Source of the DNA: Epiperipatus broadwayi
Lineage: Eukaryota; Onychophora; Udeonychophora; Euonychophora; Peripatidae
DNA: 64,000 nucleotides
NCBI GenBank assembly: GCA_028023455.1
Contig: JAQFVV010000014.1
Span: 2,857,336 to 2,921,335 of the forward strand
Direction: 5' to 3'
Shown piece after piece: positions 1 through 12,049 of the stretch; the stretch's first letter is position 1, and every line of letters begins with the position of its first letter. The notes under the pieces were generated by a model that was not told where the DNA came from, did no database searches, and was given only the letters and a program-made list of their open reading frames with translations. The position numbers were made by a program, and so were the translations under genes.

Positions 1-40
1 TGATTGATGAATTAATTTTTTGTGTAATGTGGGTAATTTG

Positions 41-268
41 TAGTTCATAACTTATTATTAATAAGTGTATATTGTTTAATGCATGCTGATCTGATGACTC
101 ATGCTCTTTAGTTAATTCTTAGATATTTATTCCTTTATATTTGTTCATCATTAGTTTATAACTTATTATTATTAATAAATGTATATTGTTTAATGCATGC
201 TGATTTGATGACTCCTGCTCTTTAGTTAATTCTTAAATATTTATTTCTCTATATTTGTTCATCATTGA
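41..268. repeat. Two-copy tandem duplication (~113 bp unit)
   Basis: Unit one (41-151) and unit two (152-268) share the order tagtt[c/t]ataacttatta, then gtatattgtttaatgcatgctgat, then ctctttagttaattctta, ending at ttgttcatcatt. The offset is 111 bp at the left and 114 bp after a 3-bp ATT indel. A few substitutions separate the copies. No coding content is seen. Confidence 0.9.
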
Positions 269-732
269 TTATCTATACTATGGAGATGATGATGATTTCT
301 TGACTCCCCATGTCCCCTTTTTTTCTAACCATTGCATATGATATATCATATAATCACGGTTTCATGGTATAAGTGATCATGAAGACTATCACATTGAAAA
401 TTTGAGTTTGCATCTTTTTTTGTAAATTATCAATGTATAATATAATATTGAAATTTTTAATAAAATATCTAAAATTTTATAATAATTCTGTATATCAATA
501 TGGTTAATTGGCACAATATGTTTGTGAAGCATAATATTTAACAGCAATATTAATATACCCTCAATTTTCTTATTTTACTTAATGTAAATTTATACTTGGA
601 TTTGTACATAATTAAAAAAGTGTCATTATTAATTTTCCAAATGATGTTAGTTATTTGAACTTGCTAACTTATAATTTATATCAAATGTTTTGTATATATA
701 TATATATATATATATATATACAAAACATTTGA

Positions 733-773
<41 letters not shown>

Positions 774-3700
774 AATCACAACCATCAGCTGATGAACCTA
801 CAAGATTCACAATGACTAAGCATAAAATACTTTATTTTATTTTAGCAGCATAAATTTTCTCAGAAAATTAGATGATTAAGATCTTCTGTAGATTGCTTTC
901 AACATTTTGTTAAAACAATGCCTGGAATTATTTAATTTTTCTTATTACAGAAATGGAGATGCTTTCAGTTCCTTAATTTATTTTTCTAATATATATTAAG
1001 ACTACCTATTAATATTTTTTTTTCAATGAACTTGTATTTTTATTTTCATAATTTTAAAAATTACAATTTGATACTTTGAAAAAGTTACTATCAATTATTT
1101 AAATTGAATATCAGAAATGTTATTGGCAAAAAACTAACTTTTATTTTAACATCAATATATTAATAAAAATAAAAACCAGAAATTGGGCCAGGGATAGAGA
1201 TTAAATTGCACTTCCACTGATTAATCCAATTTTTGTGGCGCTGGAATAGAAAATGGAAAATTCTTGTTTATAAATTCCATTATACTTCTTAGTTTTTCAT
1301 CCATGTAATTTTTCATATATATATTTTATGCCATATATTTTGAATAATCAATGATTTTGGTAATGTAATTTAATCTTTTTAGTCTAGTTTCTGGTTTTTG
1401 GCTTTATCAGTGTTGATTTGGAATTCAGAGCTACATTCAATGTAGCTATTCGTTTGGTAACCATTTTAACTCATTTTTTTATTATCAATAATAGCCTGGA
1501 ATTTTAAAAAATCTATGGTTTAAATTTTTTATCTTCATTGTTAATGCAAAAATCAGAAATAGAATATTGATAAAATTACACTATTTACCTGATAGCTATG
1601 ATTAATTAAGCTTATAGTGATGCTACAGAAAGAAGAAATTCTTTCATTTATAACAATCTCTGAAATAATCAAGTCACCCTGTGTTGATAAGAATTTTTGT
1701 CATATTGTTGGACAATTCACAATTTTTTTTAGTACTAGTCAAAATAAAAATAACATTTTCAAGTTATCTATCAACTTGATTTAAAATTGTCTTGGTCTCA
1801 TATAGAAATTTTATGCTGCTATTCACCTGAGTAATGATGGTTATTAATCATTCTCTGACACATTCTTTAATATACTGTACATAGATCTGTATGTTCATAC
1901 ATGTTTGCACAATATCGTTTTTTCATGCACATAATAAATACACCCAAATTTATATTTTCTCTTATTGTAGAATCTTGGCTCAATATTTTAATATAAGGAT
2001 TTTATTCATATTATAAAATAAAAATATAATATGATTAACTTCTCTTATATTTTGACAAATAAATAAAACGAATTAGCAAAAGGTTAATTTTTATCCACAA
2101 TAAATTATTATATTCTTATGTATATGCAAGTGTGTATTTATATATATATATTCACAAATTCCTCTGTATATCTGTATAAACTTGCTGTTCTCTATGTTCA
2201 ACATTTCCCTCAATTTTACTACTGTTTATAGCTTGACTCCTAGTCCTAATTTTTTTTCACAGACTTTACTGTTTTAATTAAAGTAAAAATTTTAATAATG
2301 ACAGACTATAGTGTCTCGCAAACTTATAATTATTTATTATTATCAATTTATTGTAGTCTCAAGTCACTGAAGCTGAAATCATATTCACACTTTAAATATA
2401 TAAAAAAAAATCAGGTTTCAGTCTATTGATAATTCTCCAATGTTTACCAATTATCAGTTTCATCTTTGTCGGCATCTTTGTTTTAAATATATAAATATAT
2501 ACATATAATTCAGGTAAAATTGAAAATAAATAGAAATATTATACCGCAGTGTATTAATACCAGTTTAAATGTTAAATATAGAGTTTAAGGAAGGAAAAAA
2601 CATTTATTTTAATACATGTTAGGGTGAGATTAATAGATACTCTGATAGAGAATTTTAAAACTGAATTATGTAAATATAAAAAGTATCTTTTAGCCCCATA
2701 GTAAATAAACATTCCAAATTTTTATGAGAAAATCATATTAAAATAAATACTATTTGTATTATATAAATATATCAGCCGTAATGTAATTAAAGAAGGATGC
2801 AATAAAAATCATGAATTATCTATCAAAGTTCATTCTAGATAAAAAAAAAATTATTATCTAAAGATATCTTTCTCTCATTCTACTTATTTATAAGTTTCAT
2901 TCTAAAAATCCCTCATTATTCCTTTATCTTTAAGAACATGTCCAAGCCGTTTTCTCTTCTTAATTGTTTTTTAATAAATAACTTTATATATATAATTTTT
3001 ATAATATTATCAATCCTTTTGATTTTCTTTTTTTATATTTTTCAAACTATTCATGTCTCAAAGAATTTCAATCACTTTTACTTTCTTTAAGATATATTAA
3101 TTTACACAAAACATTCTAAGTCCTTCTTAGCTGGAAAAATTGTCTTTTTTTTTTTTTTTATCAAAAGGCTTTTAAATCATTATAGGTGTCATTTTAATCG
3201 TTTCTTTTTCCCATGTTTTTATAAACCAATTTTCCAAACATTTAAAAGAATTAATATAAATTAACAAATAATAATTTTTATGTACATTACACACTGTAAA
3301 TGTAATATTTTATTATTCTTTACTTCCAAAAACAATTTATACTTTTTCACTATCCAAAACTTCAGATCTGTAATACACCAATTTATAAAACTTGTCTATA
3401 TATCTTAAAATTTCACTAGTCTTGTCAACTTTTTTACTAAGTTCAATGACAGTATTTACTGCATGTTGTCATTCATTGGGATTAAGGAGTGATAGAGCAA
3501 ATGTGAACAGCTATTCTCTTTCTCAACTAGGAATCAATCCACAATTTTTTTCAAATTTTGAGTATATCTAAGACTTAATTGGATACTTTTACTACTAAGA
3601 TGAGTGTTTAAAGCATCATTCAATTGGATACCTTGACTTTTCTTTTACCTTATTAATTTTAATATTTTTAAAAAACATTATTTTTTCATAATTTTGAATA

Positions 3701-5169
3701 AATATTGACCAGAACAAAACAAATAACATCTTTGTTATCTTCTTATTATATTTATTTCTTCTGAAATTGTAATTATTATTATTTAACATATGAATTATTT
3801 TAACTTAAGTATTAACAAAATATATTAAAGGAATCTGCAGAGATTTTATGTAGGAGATATTCATTAATGTCTTTATTCCTCTACTTTGCCACTATAGCTA
3901 TAGATTTAGTAATCATTACATGTGTGGTTATTGGTTTACATTCACATTTGCATCTTAATGGCTATTAAATTTCGTTTGTGAAGTACTATGAGAACCCAGT
4001 TGCATCAGAAAGATCAAATCTAGCTGTTTTACTGTTGTCCTTTTGAAAAATTATTTGGATTTTTTATGCCATAATTCTGATAGTATCTCACCAGATACCT
4101 TTTCCATATAAATATTTCTTTAAATTTGTCTGACTTTCTTTTCAAAATATTTATCAGATTACTTAATTTCCACTATAAATACTTTTTAAAAAATCAAAGA
4201 TACATCCCCCCCCCCCTCAATATAGAATCATTCTGCATAGTTTTTATAATTCTTATTATTCTTTCTTTAAAAAAAAATGCTTTCAACTATTATCTTAACT
4301 GATTGAGAAATTAAATTAATTATTCCAATATCATAGCTTCTTTTTTTTAATAATATAATTATTTTTTTTTAAAATCTAGCCATTCATCAAGTCATATAAT
4401 CAACCACAGTCTGATATTTGAAAAATATAATTGTAGACATTGATGAGAAAAAACTTGCTAATTACTATTGAGGTATTTGATTAATCAGATCTTTGCAGTT
4501 AAACCAGTTCCATATGGCTTCTCAAATGCCATAGATCATTGTTGCACATTTATTAAAATATATTATACGAATTTACTATGCAAGGGTGAATTTGTTTAAA
4601 AAAATATTTATTTTCCATTAGATACTTTTCCAGTAAATACTTAAATGAATATTAATCATTTGATTATTTCATTTTAGATGTAAGCTTTGAATTCAGTAAT
4701 GCATACTTATTAATCATTTTAAATTTTTTTTGATATAGTAATTGTTATAAATAAGTGTTCACTACAAAACATTCTTACTTGCACAGAAATGTATATAATA
4801 TATTGTCTATGTTAATAAAAATAAAATAACAATGCATAGCATTTGAGGAAATGTGTTAGTCATGACTAATAAAATATATTTGGTTGAAATAAATTATAGT
4901 AATTATCAAGTATGGGTCACTTTTTATATTTACAACCATGTGTTTGAAATGTAAGAATAATGTTGAACATAATTGCAAGAACATATAATATTGTAGTCTA
5001 TGGACAAAAAAAGTGAACTGTTAAAATAAAAAGTATTACTCATCTAAATAAAGTCTATTAAAGATATATTTGAAATTTACTAAATTTAAAGTTTATATGT
5101 AAGGGTAGACTTCAGAATTGAATTTACTGTTATCTGAAAGATTCTTTAATTCTTCTTTGAATCTTAAAG
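269..5169. other. AT-rich non-coding DNA
   Basis: No convincing exon or RNA gene is seen. The stretch holds scattered T and A runs, the TA-centred palindromes at 681-777 and a C11 run near 4207. Around 4470-4600 on the plus strand about 45 codons stay open (including VKPVPYGF and SNAIDHCCTF) with a possible splice acceptor tttgcag. I could not link this to a family, and it may be a relic or chance. Confidence 0.6.
681..777. repeat. Two adjacent palindromes with (TA)n cores
   Basis: Tcaaatgttttg at 681-692 is mirrored by caaaacatttga at 721-732 across a (TA)n core. The next TA tract (737-770) is bounded by gattca (731-736) and tgaatc (772-777), a second short inverted repeat sharing its left edge with the first. 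Both could extrude as cruciforms. Confidence 0.85.
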
Positions 5170-5198
5170 GAGTAGAACAAATTGCATCAGCCAATGTG
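5170..5198 (+). CDS. Possible 29-bp micro-exon
   Basis: A T-rich tract ending ...gaatcttaaag precedes 29 bases that read, after two phase bases, V-E-Q-I-A-S-A-N-V. A strong donor (gtg|gtaagttt) follows. The acceptor and donor are seen in the sequence; that they are used is inference. The candidate lies about 90 bp upstream of the RTE LINE relic and could be part of an older repeat. No protein family can be assigned from nine residues. RNA-seq junction reads would settle it. Confidence 0.25.
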
Positions 5199-5289
5199 GT
5201 AAGTTTATTGATTTTTTACTTTTAAATTTAAAACCAAGAAATACCAGGTCCTTTTTACTTGTCTTTCAGTCCTTAAATGAAATATCAAT

Positions 5290-7195
5290 TGCATTTTTTT
5301 TTAAGGCAGGGTGAATGTATATGTAATGAAGAAATAGTTGTTTTATATAGATGTATAAAAAAATTTATTAGACTAAACAATATTGTCATGGGATATTATA
5401 ATGTTATCATTCCACAAATAATTGAACCATATCAAAGTTCTATGGGTAATTTTAATTATGGTGATTAGGAATATTATAGAGTTGCAAAAAAAAAAGTGAT
5501 ATGGATTTTTTTTTTTTTTTTTGAGAAAAATGTTGGATGGAAATGGATATGGAAGCATTAAATCAAGATACAGGAGATTCTGAATATATCTTGATTAACT
5601 GAAAATATGTATTTCATGATTGTAATCTTTTTAATAGAAGTAATACAGGAAGCAATCATTAATTATTGAGATATAAGATGAGTATTAATGCAAAACTAAA
5701 GATAATAACATATTTAAAAAGATACTATTGTATGTTGATATTTCTAATCTTCAGAAACACTTGAGTAAAGTTTAATTTGAACTTGTTAATCATTTTAAAT
5801 TTTATTTTTAGTCTTTGAAGATGAATCTGACTTAACTGAGCTCAATAAGAAGATAACTGATTCTTTATCAGAAACTGCAACAAAGATAGTTTGTACAAAA
5901 AAGCAGAAATTTCCCAATAAATTGTCTATTGAGACCATATAATGTATGAAAAAAAAGAAATATGAAATTTTTTTAAAATAATTCATTAAGAAGAATCAAA
6001 TATCTAAAATTTATTATTATTACAAAAAAATAATAAAAATTTGTATCATTCTTATGAAAATATAATTGTGAATTAGCAAGGAAAGCTATAGAAAATAATA
6101 AAAGTCTCAAAAATATAAGATAAAAAACATCTTAATATTGAAGATTTCTGGCAGCAATGAGAAGCAAAGATGGAACTATTATTAAAAAAAGAGATGACAT
6201 CACAAAATGGATGGAAGAATTCTACAAAGAAATATACAATAACAAAGAACAAAAAGAAAATCCCTACAGTTATTATATCACCTGAATTAAATTATGAAGA
6301 AGCAAAATGCTCCAGAAAATGATGTAATTAGTAATTATTATTGATAATTTAAAAGAAAATGAAAAAATAAAAAAAAATTGTTAGCAAAGTTATATATTAA
6401 ACTTCTAAATGATAAAGTTATTGGAAAAATGCAATAGCAATATTGATATAGAAGAATGGTGGTAAAGAGGATATTAGAAATTACAGGCTTATTACTATTT
6501 TATTAGTTCTATATAAAAATTTTACCAAGATAATTACAACTCGTCTATAGCAAACTTTGAATTTTAATCAACCAGAGAAATAAACTGGATTTAAAAGTTA
6601 TTTTTGCATAGTGGATCACATCCTAATATTGGAAGAAGTTGTAGAAAAGACCAATTAATTATGAATTGTCCTATTCTTTGGATTTGTAGATTATGAAAAA
6701 CATTTGATTTTTAAGCATTTATACTATGATAAAAACATTGGATTGTTAAGATACAGATCCAAACTATTGTCATATTCTGAAGAATATTTATCAAAATGCA
6801 GTAGCAATGATTAACAGAGTGATTCCATATCTCCAAAACTTTTCCCACAAATTTACAAGAAGTAGTTTGTGAATTAAAATGGAAAGCTAAAGGAGTAAAA
6901 ATAAATGATTATTTAAGGAATCTAGATTGTATAGATGATATGGAATGGGGCTCCCAAATAATGTTTTAGGGCTTCAGGAAATGTTGCAGGTATTATTAGA
7001 TGTTATATATTTAAAATTGATTATAATCATGAATTAAAAGTTTACAAATACTTTGATCAAATTATTAATGCAGATGGAAATATAATGGGTGAAATTTTTC
7101 ATAGAATTATACTTATAAAGAGTACTTTTGGTAGAAATAACTCAATTTTAAAAAGGAATTGATCTATGCAATTGAAAAAGATTTTTAATATGCAG
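5290..7195 (+). pseudogene. RTE-clade LINE relic: endonuclease and reverse transcriptase
   Basis: Read across many stops and frameshifts, the plus strand follows RTE ORF2 in order. The apurinic endonuclease end is at 5375-5580 (IVMGYYNVI ... MGNFNYGD ... EKNVGWKWIWK, compare family MGDFNA / FGYG / GRKWTW). The linker is at 5815-5945 (LNKKITDSLSETATKIV ... LSNETI-like LSIETI). The pre-RT region is at 6155-6240 (RSKDGTIIKKRDDI..WMEEFY). The RT fingers and palm include QPEK.TGFKS, VDHILILEE and FGFVDYEKAFD at 6570-6710. The palm end is KLKWKAKGVKIN with a ruined FADD motif (CIDDM), then YFDQIINADGNI and STFGRNNSILKR at 7040-7170. It breaks off near 7195 and resumes at 9033. The element is dead and old; it encodes no intact protein. 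Confidence 0.85.
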
Positions 7196-9032
7196 TGAAG
7201 CTGCAATTTCCACTATATTTTTCTTCTAATCTCTACTCCTTTCCCCATGTACATAATCTATATTAAGTTATATTTTATTGATAAGCTTTGATTACAATAG
7301 AATATATATTTCCTGAACAGCAAGCATAAATATTTTTTTTTAAAAATAATATAATTATAAATACTAAATTGGTATCATATTTGCTTATATATATATGTGT
7401 GTGTGTATGTGTTCCATCAGTCATATTCATACAAAAACTAAAAATTAACTTATTGCATCATATTTTTATTTTTTAAATAAAATTAATAGTGAAATGTCCA
7501 ACTTTCATCACAATAAAATAGATTCTATACAATATTCTTTTTTTTTCTATAACTTTTTTTACTTATAGAAATGTAATAGCAGTCTTGTAAACAGCAGATT
7601 ATGGTCTTTGTAGTTGGTTTAATGGTTTTAAGTCTGTAGCAACTACAAAATCTATAGTTATACCTACTTACTGTTATCAATTTTAGATTTCTGGTTAAAC
7701 TCTTCAAACTTGAAGATTTCTGATGCAATGCAAGATTTTTTTTCCAGGGTTTTTCCCTGGTACTACTAAATTAGTAGTTTCATTTTATCACTTAAAAAGT
7801 ATATAAATATTTTTTTATTTTTGTAAAACTTTTAACAATACACTTAGAGAATATTTTATTTTGTGAAATACTGTATCACATCAGAGCTGTTAATGTAATC
7901 TGCAGAAACATTATTAACCTTTCCTGAGAAATGTCCATGTCAGGATAGTCATGACTTCAACTCACTCAAAATCGCCCAGTTTTGAACTATGGTAGTGTTT
8001 TTACACTTATTTTAAAGCTTAAAATGTAGATGTTGCCTTCTCTAGAATTATTTTACAAGTAAAAAATCAATAATATTGATGTAAGAAACTACAAAAAGGG
8101 AAAGGGCAAGATTTCCTAGATGCTGATTGATTGGTTTGCATTTTGAACAATAGAAAAGCGTCTGTCAATAATTTCCACCACTCCAACTTCTGTTTTGACT
8201 TTGAAAATGAAAATTAATGTCTTAGAATGTTTTTTTATTATTTTTCGTAGATATTATAAATTATTTTTATGAAATGTGCTGAAAATATAATCATTTTAGA
8301 AAAATAGTAAGATTTTAGTAAAAAATTGTATACTTTTACATGAACGTAAATTGGAAAAGAAGCCAGCGCTAACAACAATTTTGACATCTGTCAACAATTG
8401 TCATTGCCCCAAGCTCTTTATTTTAATTTCAAACAGAAATGAATAATTTAGAGTATTTTTGTGGCATTTATTTACATATTATAATGTATTTTGGTAAAAA
8501 ATATGCTGAAAATATGATTATTTTAGGAAAATAATACGATTTTAGTAAAAAATTCTTTATTTTTACACTAACATAAATTGGGAAAGAGATCAATGATGTC
8601 CACAGCACTTCCTTATTTGTTACAAACTTTCTCTTTAGGTCTTCTGCTATCGAATATTTTTATAATTGTAAATAGAAATTTCTTTTTGAAAAAACTTATG
8701 TTCATTTTTAAAATCTGACAAATTATTAATATACTTTTTACAAACAAAATTACAATGAATATATTTTTATGGCCGAGTTTGTTAATTGACTAATCAAAAG
8801 TTGTAAAACTTTAATTTCCTTGGCCAATGAAAATAAAAAAAAAAAATTTCAATGGAAAGGTTAATAAACATGATCATGTAAGACCCTCCAAAATGAAAAA
8901 GTGTTTGTTGCTATATTGTATAATTTATAATAGTTACGAATTAGTTTTAATTTTTGATTTATTTACATTTTTGGAGGGATAGCATATAATTGAAATAGTC
9001 TATATTAACATAGTGCAGATCATGGCTGCATG
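7196..9032. mobile_element. ~1.84-kb insertion splitting the RTE LINE
   Basis: The RTE reading stops after LKKIFN at about 7190 and continues as CILSILTYG at about 9036, so this block arrived later, or the LINE recombined here. The hexamer tatgca occurs at both junctions (about 7189 and 9032) and may be a target duplication. Inside are two diverged direct copies of a 227-bp-spaced segment (8215-8380 and 8440-8600, sharing gctgaaaatat and gattttagtaaaaaatt) and paired hairpins at 7744-7778. Ccctccaaaatg/catttttggaggg forms an inverted repeat (about 8884-8980). No transposase is visible, so the class is unknown. Confidence 0.55.
7744..7778. repeat. Two back-to-back perfect hairpins
   Basis: CCAGGG-ttttt-CCCTGG (7744-7760) is followed at once by the near-continuous palindrome tACTACTAAATTAGTAGT (7761-7778), with a T run in front. 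Neither is coding. They lie within the insertion that splits the RTE LINE. Confidence 0.8.
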
Positions 9033-9500
9033 GTATGCATTTTATCAATTCTTACTTATGGTTATAAGACTTTAACATTTAACAGTAGAGCAGTACAAAG
9101 ATTTGAAACTACTGAGTGGAGTTTGGAGAGAGATATTAAGAGTAATAAGAAGTCATAAAAAGTGAAATTTAAGATTGAAAGAACAATGGGTGTTGCTGAA
9201 ATCATTGAAAAAAGTAATAGACTGAAATAGAGCTGCACTGGAAATATTGCTAGAAGTGATAACAAAAGATAAATGATGTTTTAAATAGAATCTCTAAGAA
9301 ATTGTAACAGACTTAGCAAAAGATCGCTGTTTGATATGGATGGATCAAATAAGGATGTTTAATTTTATGATATGGATAAGAGAGGCCATGGATCAAAAAC
9401 TGGATTAAATTTGGAGAGATTTTCATCCTGCAGTAAATCAATAATGGTTGAAAAAGATGATAATGATGTTGATATAGGTTAAATAAAATGTAATAATTTT
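9033..9500 (+). pseudogene. RTE-clade LINE relic, 3' end
   Basis: This continues the RTE ORF2 broken at 7195. Readable pieces are CILSILTYGYKTLTFNS, RAVQRFETTEWSLERDI, ERTMGVAEIIEKSNRLK and CTGNIARSDNKRW-like. They match the family C-terminal order (LTYGCETW, QRAMERSMLGI, RTKVTDVVERIARLKW.WAGHIAR). A final RDFHPAVNQ-like stretch is followed by gatgataatgatgttgat, resembling the trinucleotide-type tail of RTE elements. Stops and frameshifts show it is dead. An open frame on the opposite strand at 9062-9265 is a shadow of it. Confidence 0.8.
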
Positions 9501-10826
9501 TAATATTATAAAATAAGTATTAATTATTTAAGTATTTATTGAAAAAATGATTGTTAATAAAGTGATTTTTTTTAAAAAATCTGCAAGTTATTTTACATAT
9601 ATTAAGTGATTTATTTCCTACAGTAGACAATTTAATTGTAATTTGAATGGTTTTCTATATTAATCCATGTATCTGTGTTATGATTGGCTTTCTATATTTT
9701 GTCTTGTAATTTTGATATTATCTAAACAATGTTTTTATTAATATTTTACAATCTTTCTATTAAAACATTTCTATCATAGAAATTACTTATATCTATATAT
9801 TTTAAAAATACATTTATTTATTTTACTAAGAACTATTTTTTTTGTAATTGTTTTTTTTCCTCCTCAAAATTGGTTTGATTTTTGGTAATTTGGTTTTTAA
9901 TGAAATTGTTTGATGTATGCAAAATAACATTTAGTTTTATTGTAATTTTTCATTTGTTATAATTATTTTTTGGCCATATTTGACTAATATTATCTATTTT
10001 GCTTTTTCATTTAGTGTTAAACTATATATATAACCGTGAAAACGTTAAATATAATATATATCACTTTTATTTATTATTATTGTATTATTTTTCAACAGTG
10101 AATTCTTTCATATTCGCCACAATATTTTTTTTTCTGAATAATGCTCTTTTTTATTTTTTTTATTCTAATCAATTTATGACTTCAATTTTTTTTTTACTTA
10201 TTTCTTTTTTTTTCTACCGCATTCCTTTCACCCTACCCATTTAAAATTGTGTATGTACTTTTTTTTCTCTCTTGTGCATTGTTCTAAGATATCATTATAT
10301 TTTTATGAAATTTTAAAACTTTACACAAATCTGTTTGAACTTTTTTAATGTTTCATTCTTCACAACATCTTATCCATTCTGTTTCTCAGAAATTTAATCA
10401 TGTTCGATATTTTACTGTATTTTCAATATATCTTTAATTTTTAACCTTTCTAAATAATTCATTATTTCTATATTTTATGCATAGTATTTATTTTTTCTAA
10501 TTTCACTAAAATGTCCGTGTATCTGAATTTACTGTGTTAGTCTGTTATACACTTTATTTATCATTATTATCTTTCTCTTTCCCAATATTTACTTCAATTT
10601 TTTTTAATAATTATTTCATATCACTTGCACATTTTAAAAATTATTTACTTCAAAAAATAAATGTTATTAGTCTAAGTTGTATTGAAGATGTAAATAGCAA
10701 TATAAAACGATCATTACATGCATTGCTTATTTATAATACTCTCTTTCTTTGTTTTCAAGTAGAAAATCTGATGTTATAAAATAAATATTAACAAATAAAA
10801 CTTTAATATAATTTAAAAATTTTAAA
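9501..10826. other. T-rich non-coding DNA
   Basis: The stretch is dominated by long T runs and AT-rich sequence on the plus strand. Open frames of about 80 codons here (10.0 and 10.5 kb) encode Phe/Leu/Tyr-rich strings, as expected from T-rich DNA, and have no domain pattern. Confidence 0.65.
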
Positions 10827-11161
10827 ACATAGAATTCTAATATTTATGGGAAAGTTAGTGATGATGACATATTACATGTGATATAATATGTTGGACTACT
10901 TCCATCATCTAACATTAAATGTTGAATGGCTAGAAAAATTTAAACTTTATTTAAATTTTTCACATACAAATAACTGCTAGTAATAATATATAAATAGATA
11001 ATATAGGTTAGTAGAAACTTTTATAATCTACTTGTGTGTTATTATTAATAGTTGTTTGAATTTGAAATGATTAAATAAAATTTAAAGTTTTCTAGACATT
11101 CAACATTTAATGGTAGATGATGGTAATAGTCCAACATATTACCACATAGAATTCTAATATT
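10827..11161. mobile_element. Short foldback (MITE-like) element with 18-bp flanking direct repeat
   Basis: The left arm (about 10882-10995: atatgttggacta..tccatcatcta.cattaaatgttgaatg..ctagaaaa) is the reverse complement of the right arm (about 11020-11141), with a short centre. The stretch acatagaattctaatatt stands on both sides (10827-10844 and 11144-11161), either a target duplication or an element edge. The arm ends resemble those of the larger palindrome at 26600-27735, so the two look like one family, with this copy internally deleted. Confidence 0.75.
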
Positions 11162-12049
11162 TTCAATTTTTAGTCATATTTACTTATTCCAAAAAATAAT
11201 AATATGAAAATAAAAAATTTAGTTTAATCATTATGTAAATAAGTTGAAAGAAATTAAAATATGGCTTGTAACCCATGAAAATTTTCATATCAATCTATTA
11301 ATAATAATTATGCATAAAAAGCCTTTTTTGGCATCTATTTTGTACATAAAATCAGGTGCTGAAAAAGGCTTTGCTACATATGATTTTTTATTATTTATTA
11401 TAATATTGAATCACAAGCAATGGTTATTATTTTAGCGTATAATTCTATACTTAAGTATGAGATGATTAAAAATTAATATTTTAACATATTCATAAAGACT
11501 TCTGACTAATGTACTGATTCCATTTACTTATCTTGTAATTATGATTGTTGGATATTTATTGATTGTTAAGTTTAGATATAGACTATTTTCATTAATCTCA
11601 TTATTGTATCCCATAATATTATTTGCACAGTTAGATTTTTTGCTTCCATGAACTAGAGCTCAGTGCTAAAATAGTGAGAAATTAATAAATATGAGATGGA
11701 TTTCAACTTGTATTTATGGGAAGTTCTCTAAATAAAGAGATGACACTGAACATCATGCAAACGTTGTGAGTCTAGATAAATAACAGCTATCTATAGCAAG
11801 CTATACAAGTTCTCAGTATTTATTGTTATTTTTTGAGGGGAGATGAAACTCTAGAGTTGTAACCAGTACTTTGTAAATAATTTAGCTACAAAACATTTAA
11901 AGTTAAAGAATACTTGATTTGATCATTATCATAAGAGAAATTATTTTTTATAGAGTGTATAACATTACTATAGTGCATAAACATGGTTATATATTTATAT
12001 ATTAGAGATGAAAATTTTAATCCATTTTTTACTAGTCACATATTCAGTC
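11162..12049. other. AT-rich non-coding DNA
   Basis: I see no exon, RNA gene or recognisable element. A 63-codon frame at 11244-11435 has no domain pattern. Confidence 0.6.

Noticed and set aside
83-110. CTGATGA followed by a short stem as a hammerhead
   Set aside because: There is no GAAA box or third stem downstream, and the second copy of the duplication has lost the box (TTGATGA) without compensation.
7669-7760. Minus-strand exon ending at GTAAGTAGG (reads ASEIFKFEEFNQKSK)
   Set aside because: It lies inside the insertion that splits the RTE LINE and overlaps the twin hairpins; no acceptor with a pyrimidine tract is present.
9999-10779. Two 81-codon plus-strand frames
   Set aside because: Phe/Leu/Tyr-rich translation of T-rich DNA; no splice context and no conserved pattern.
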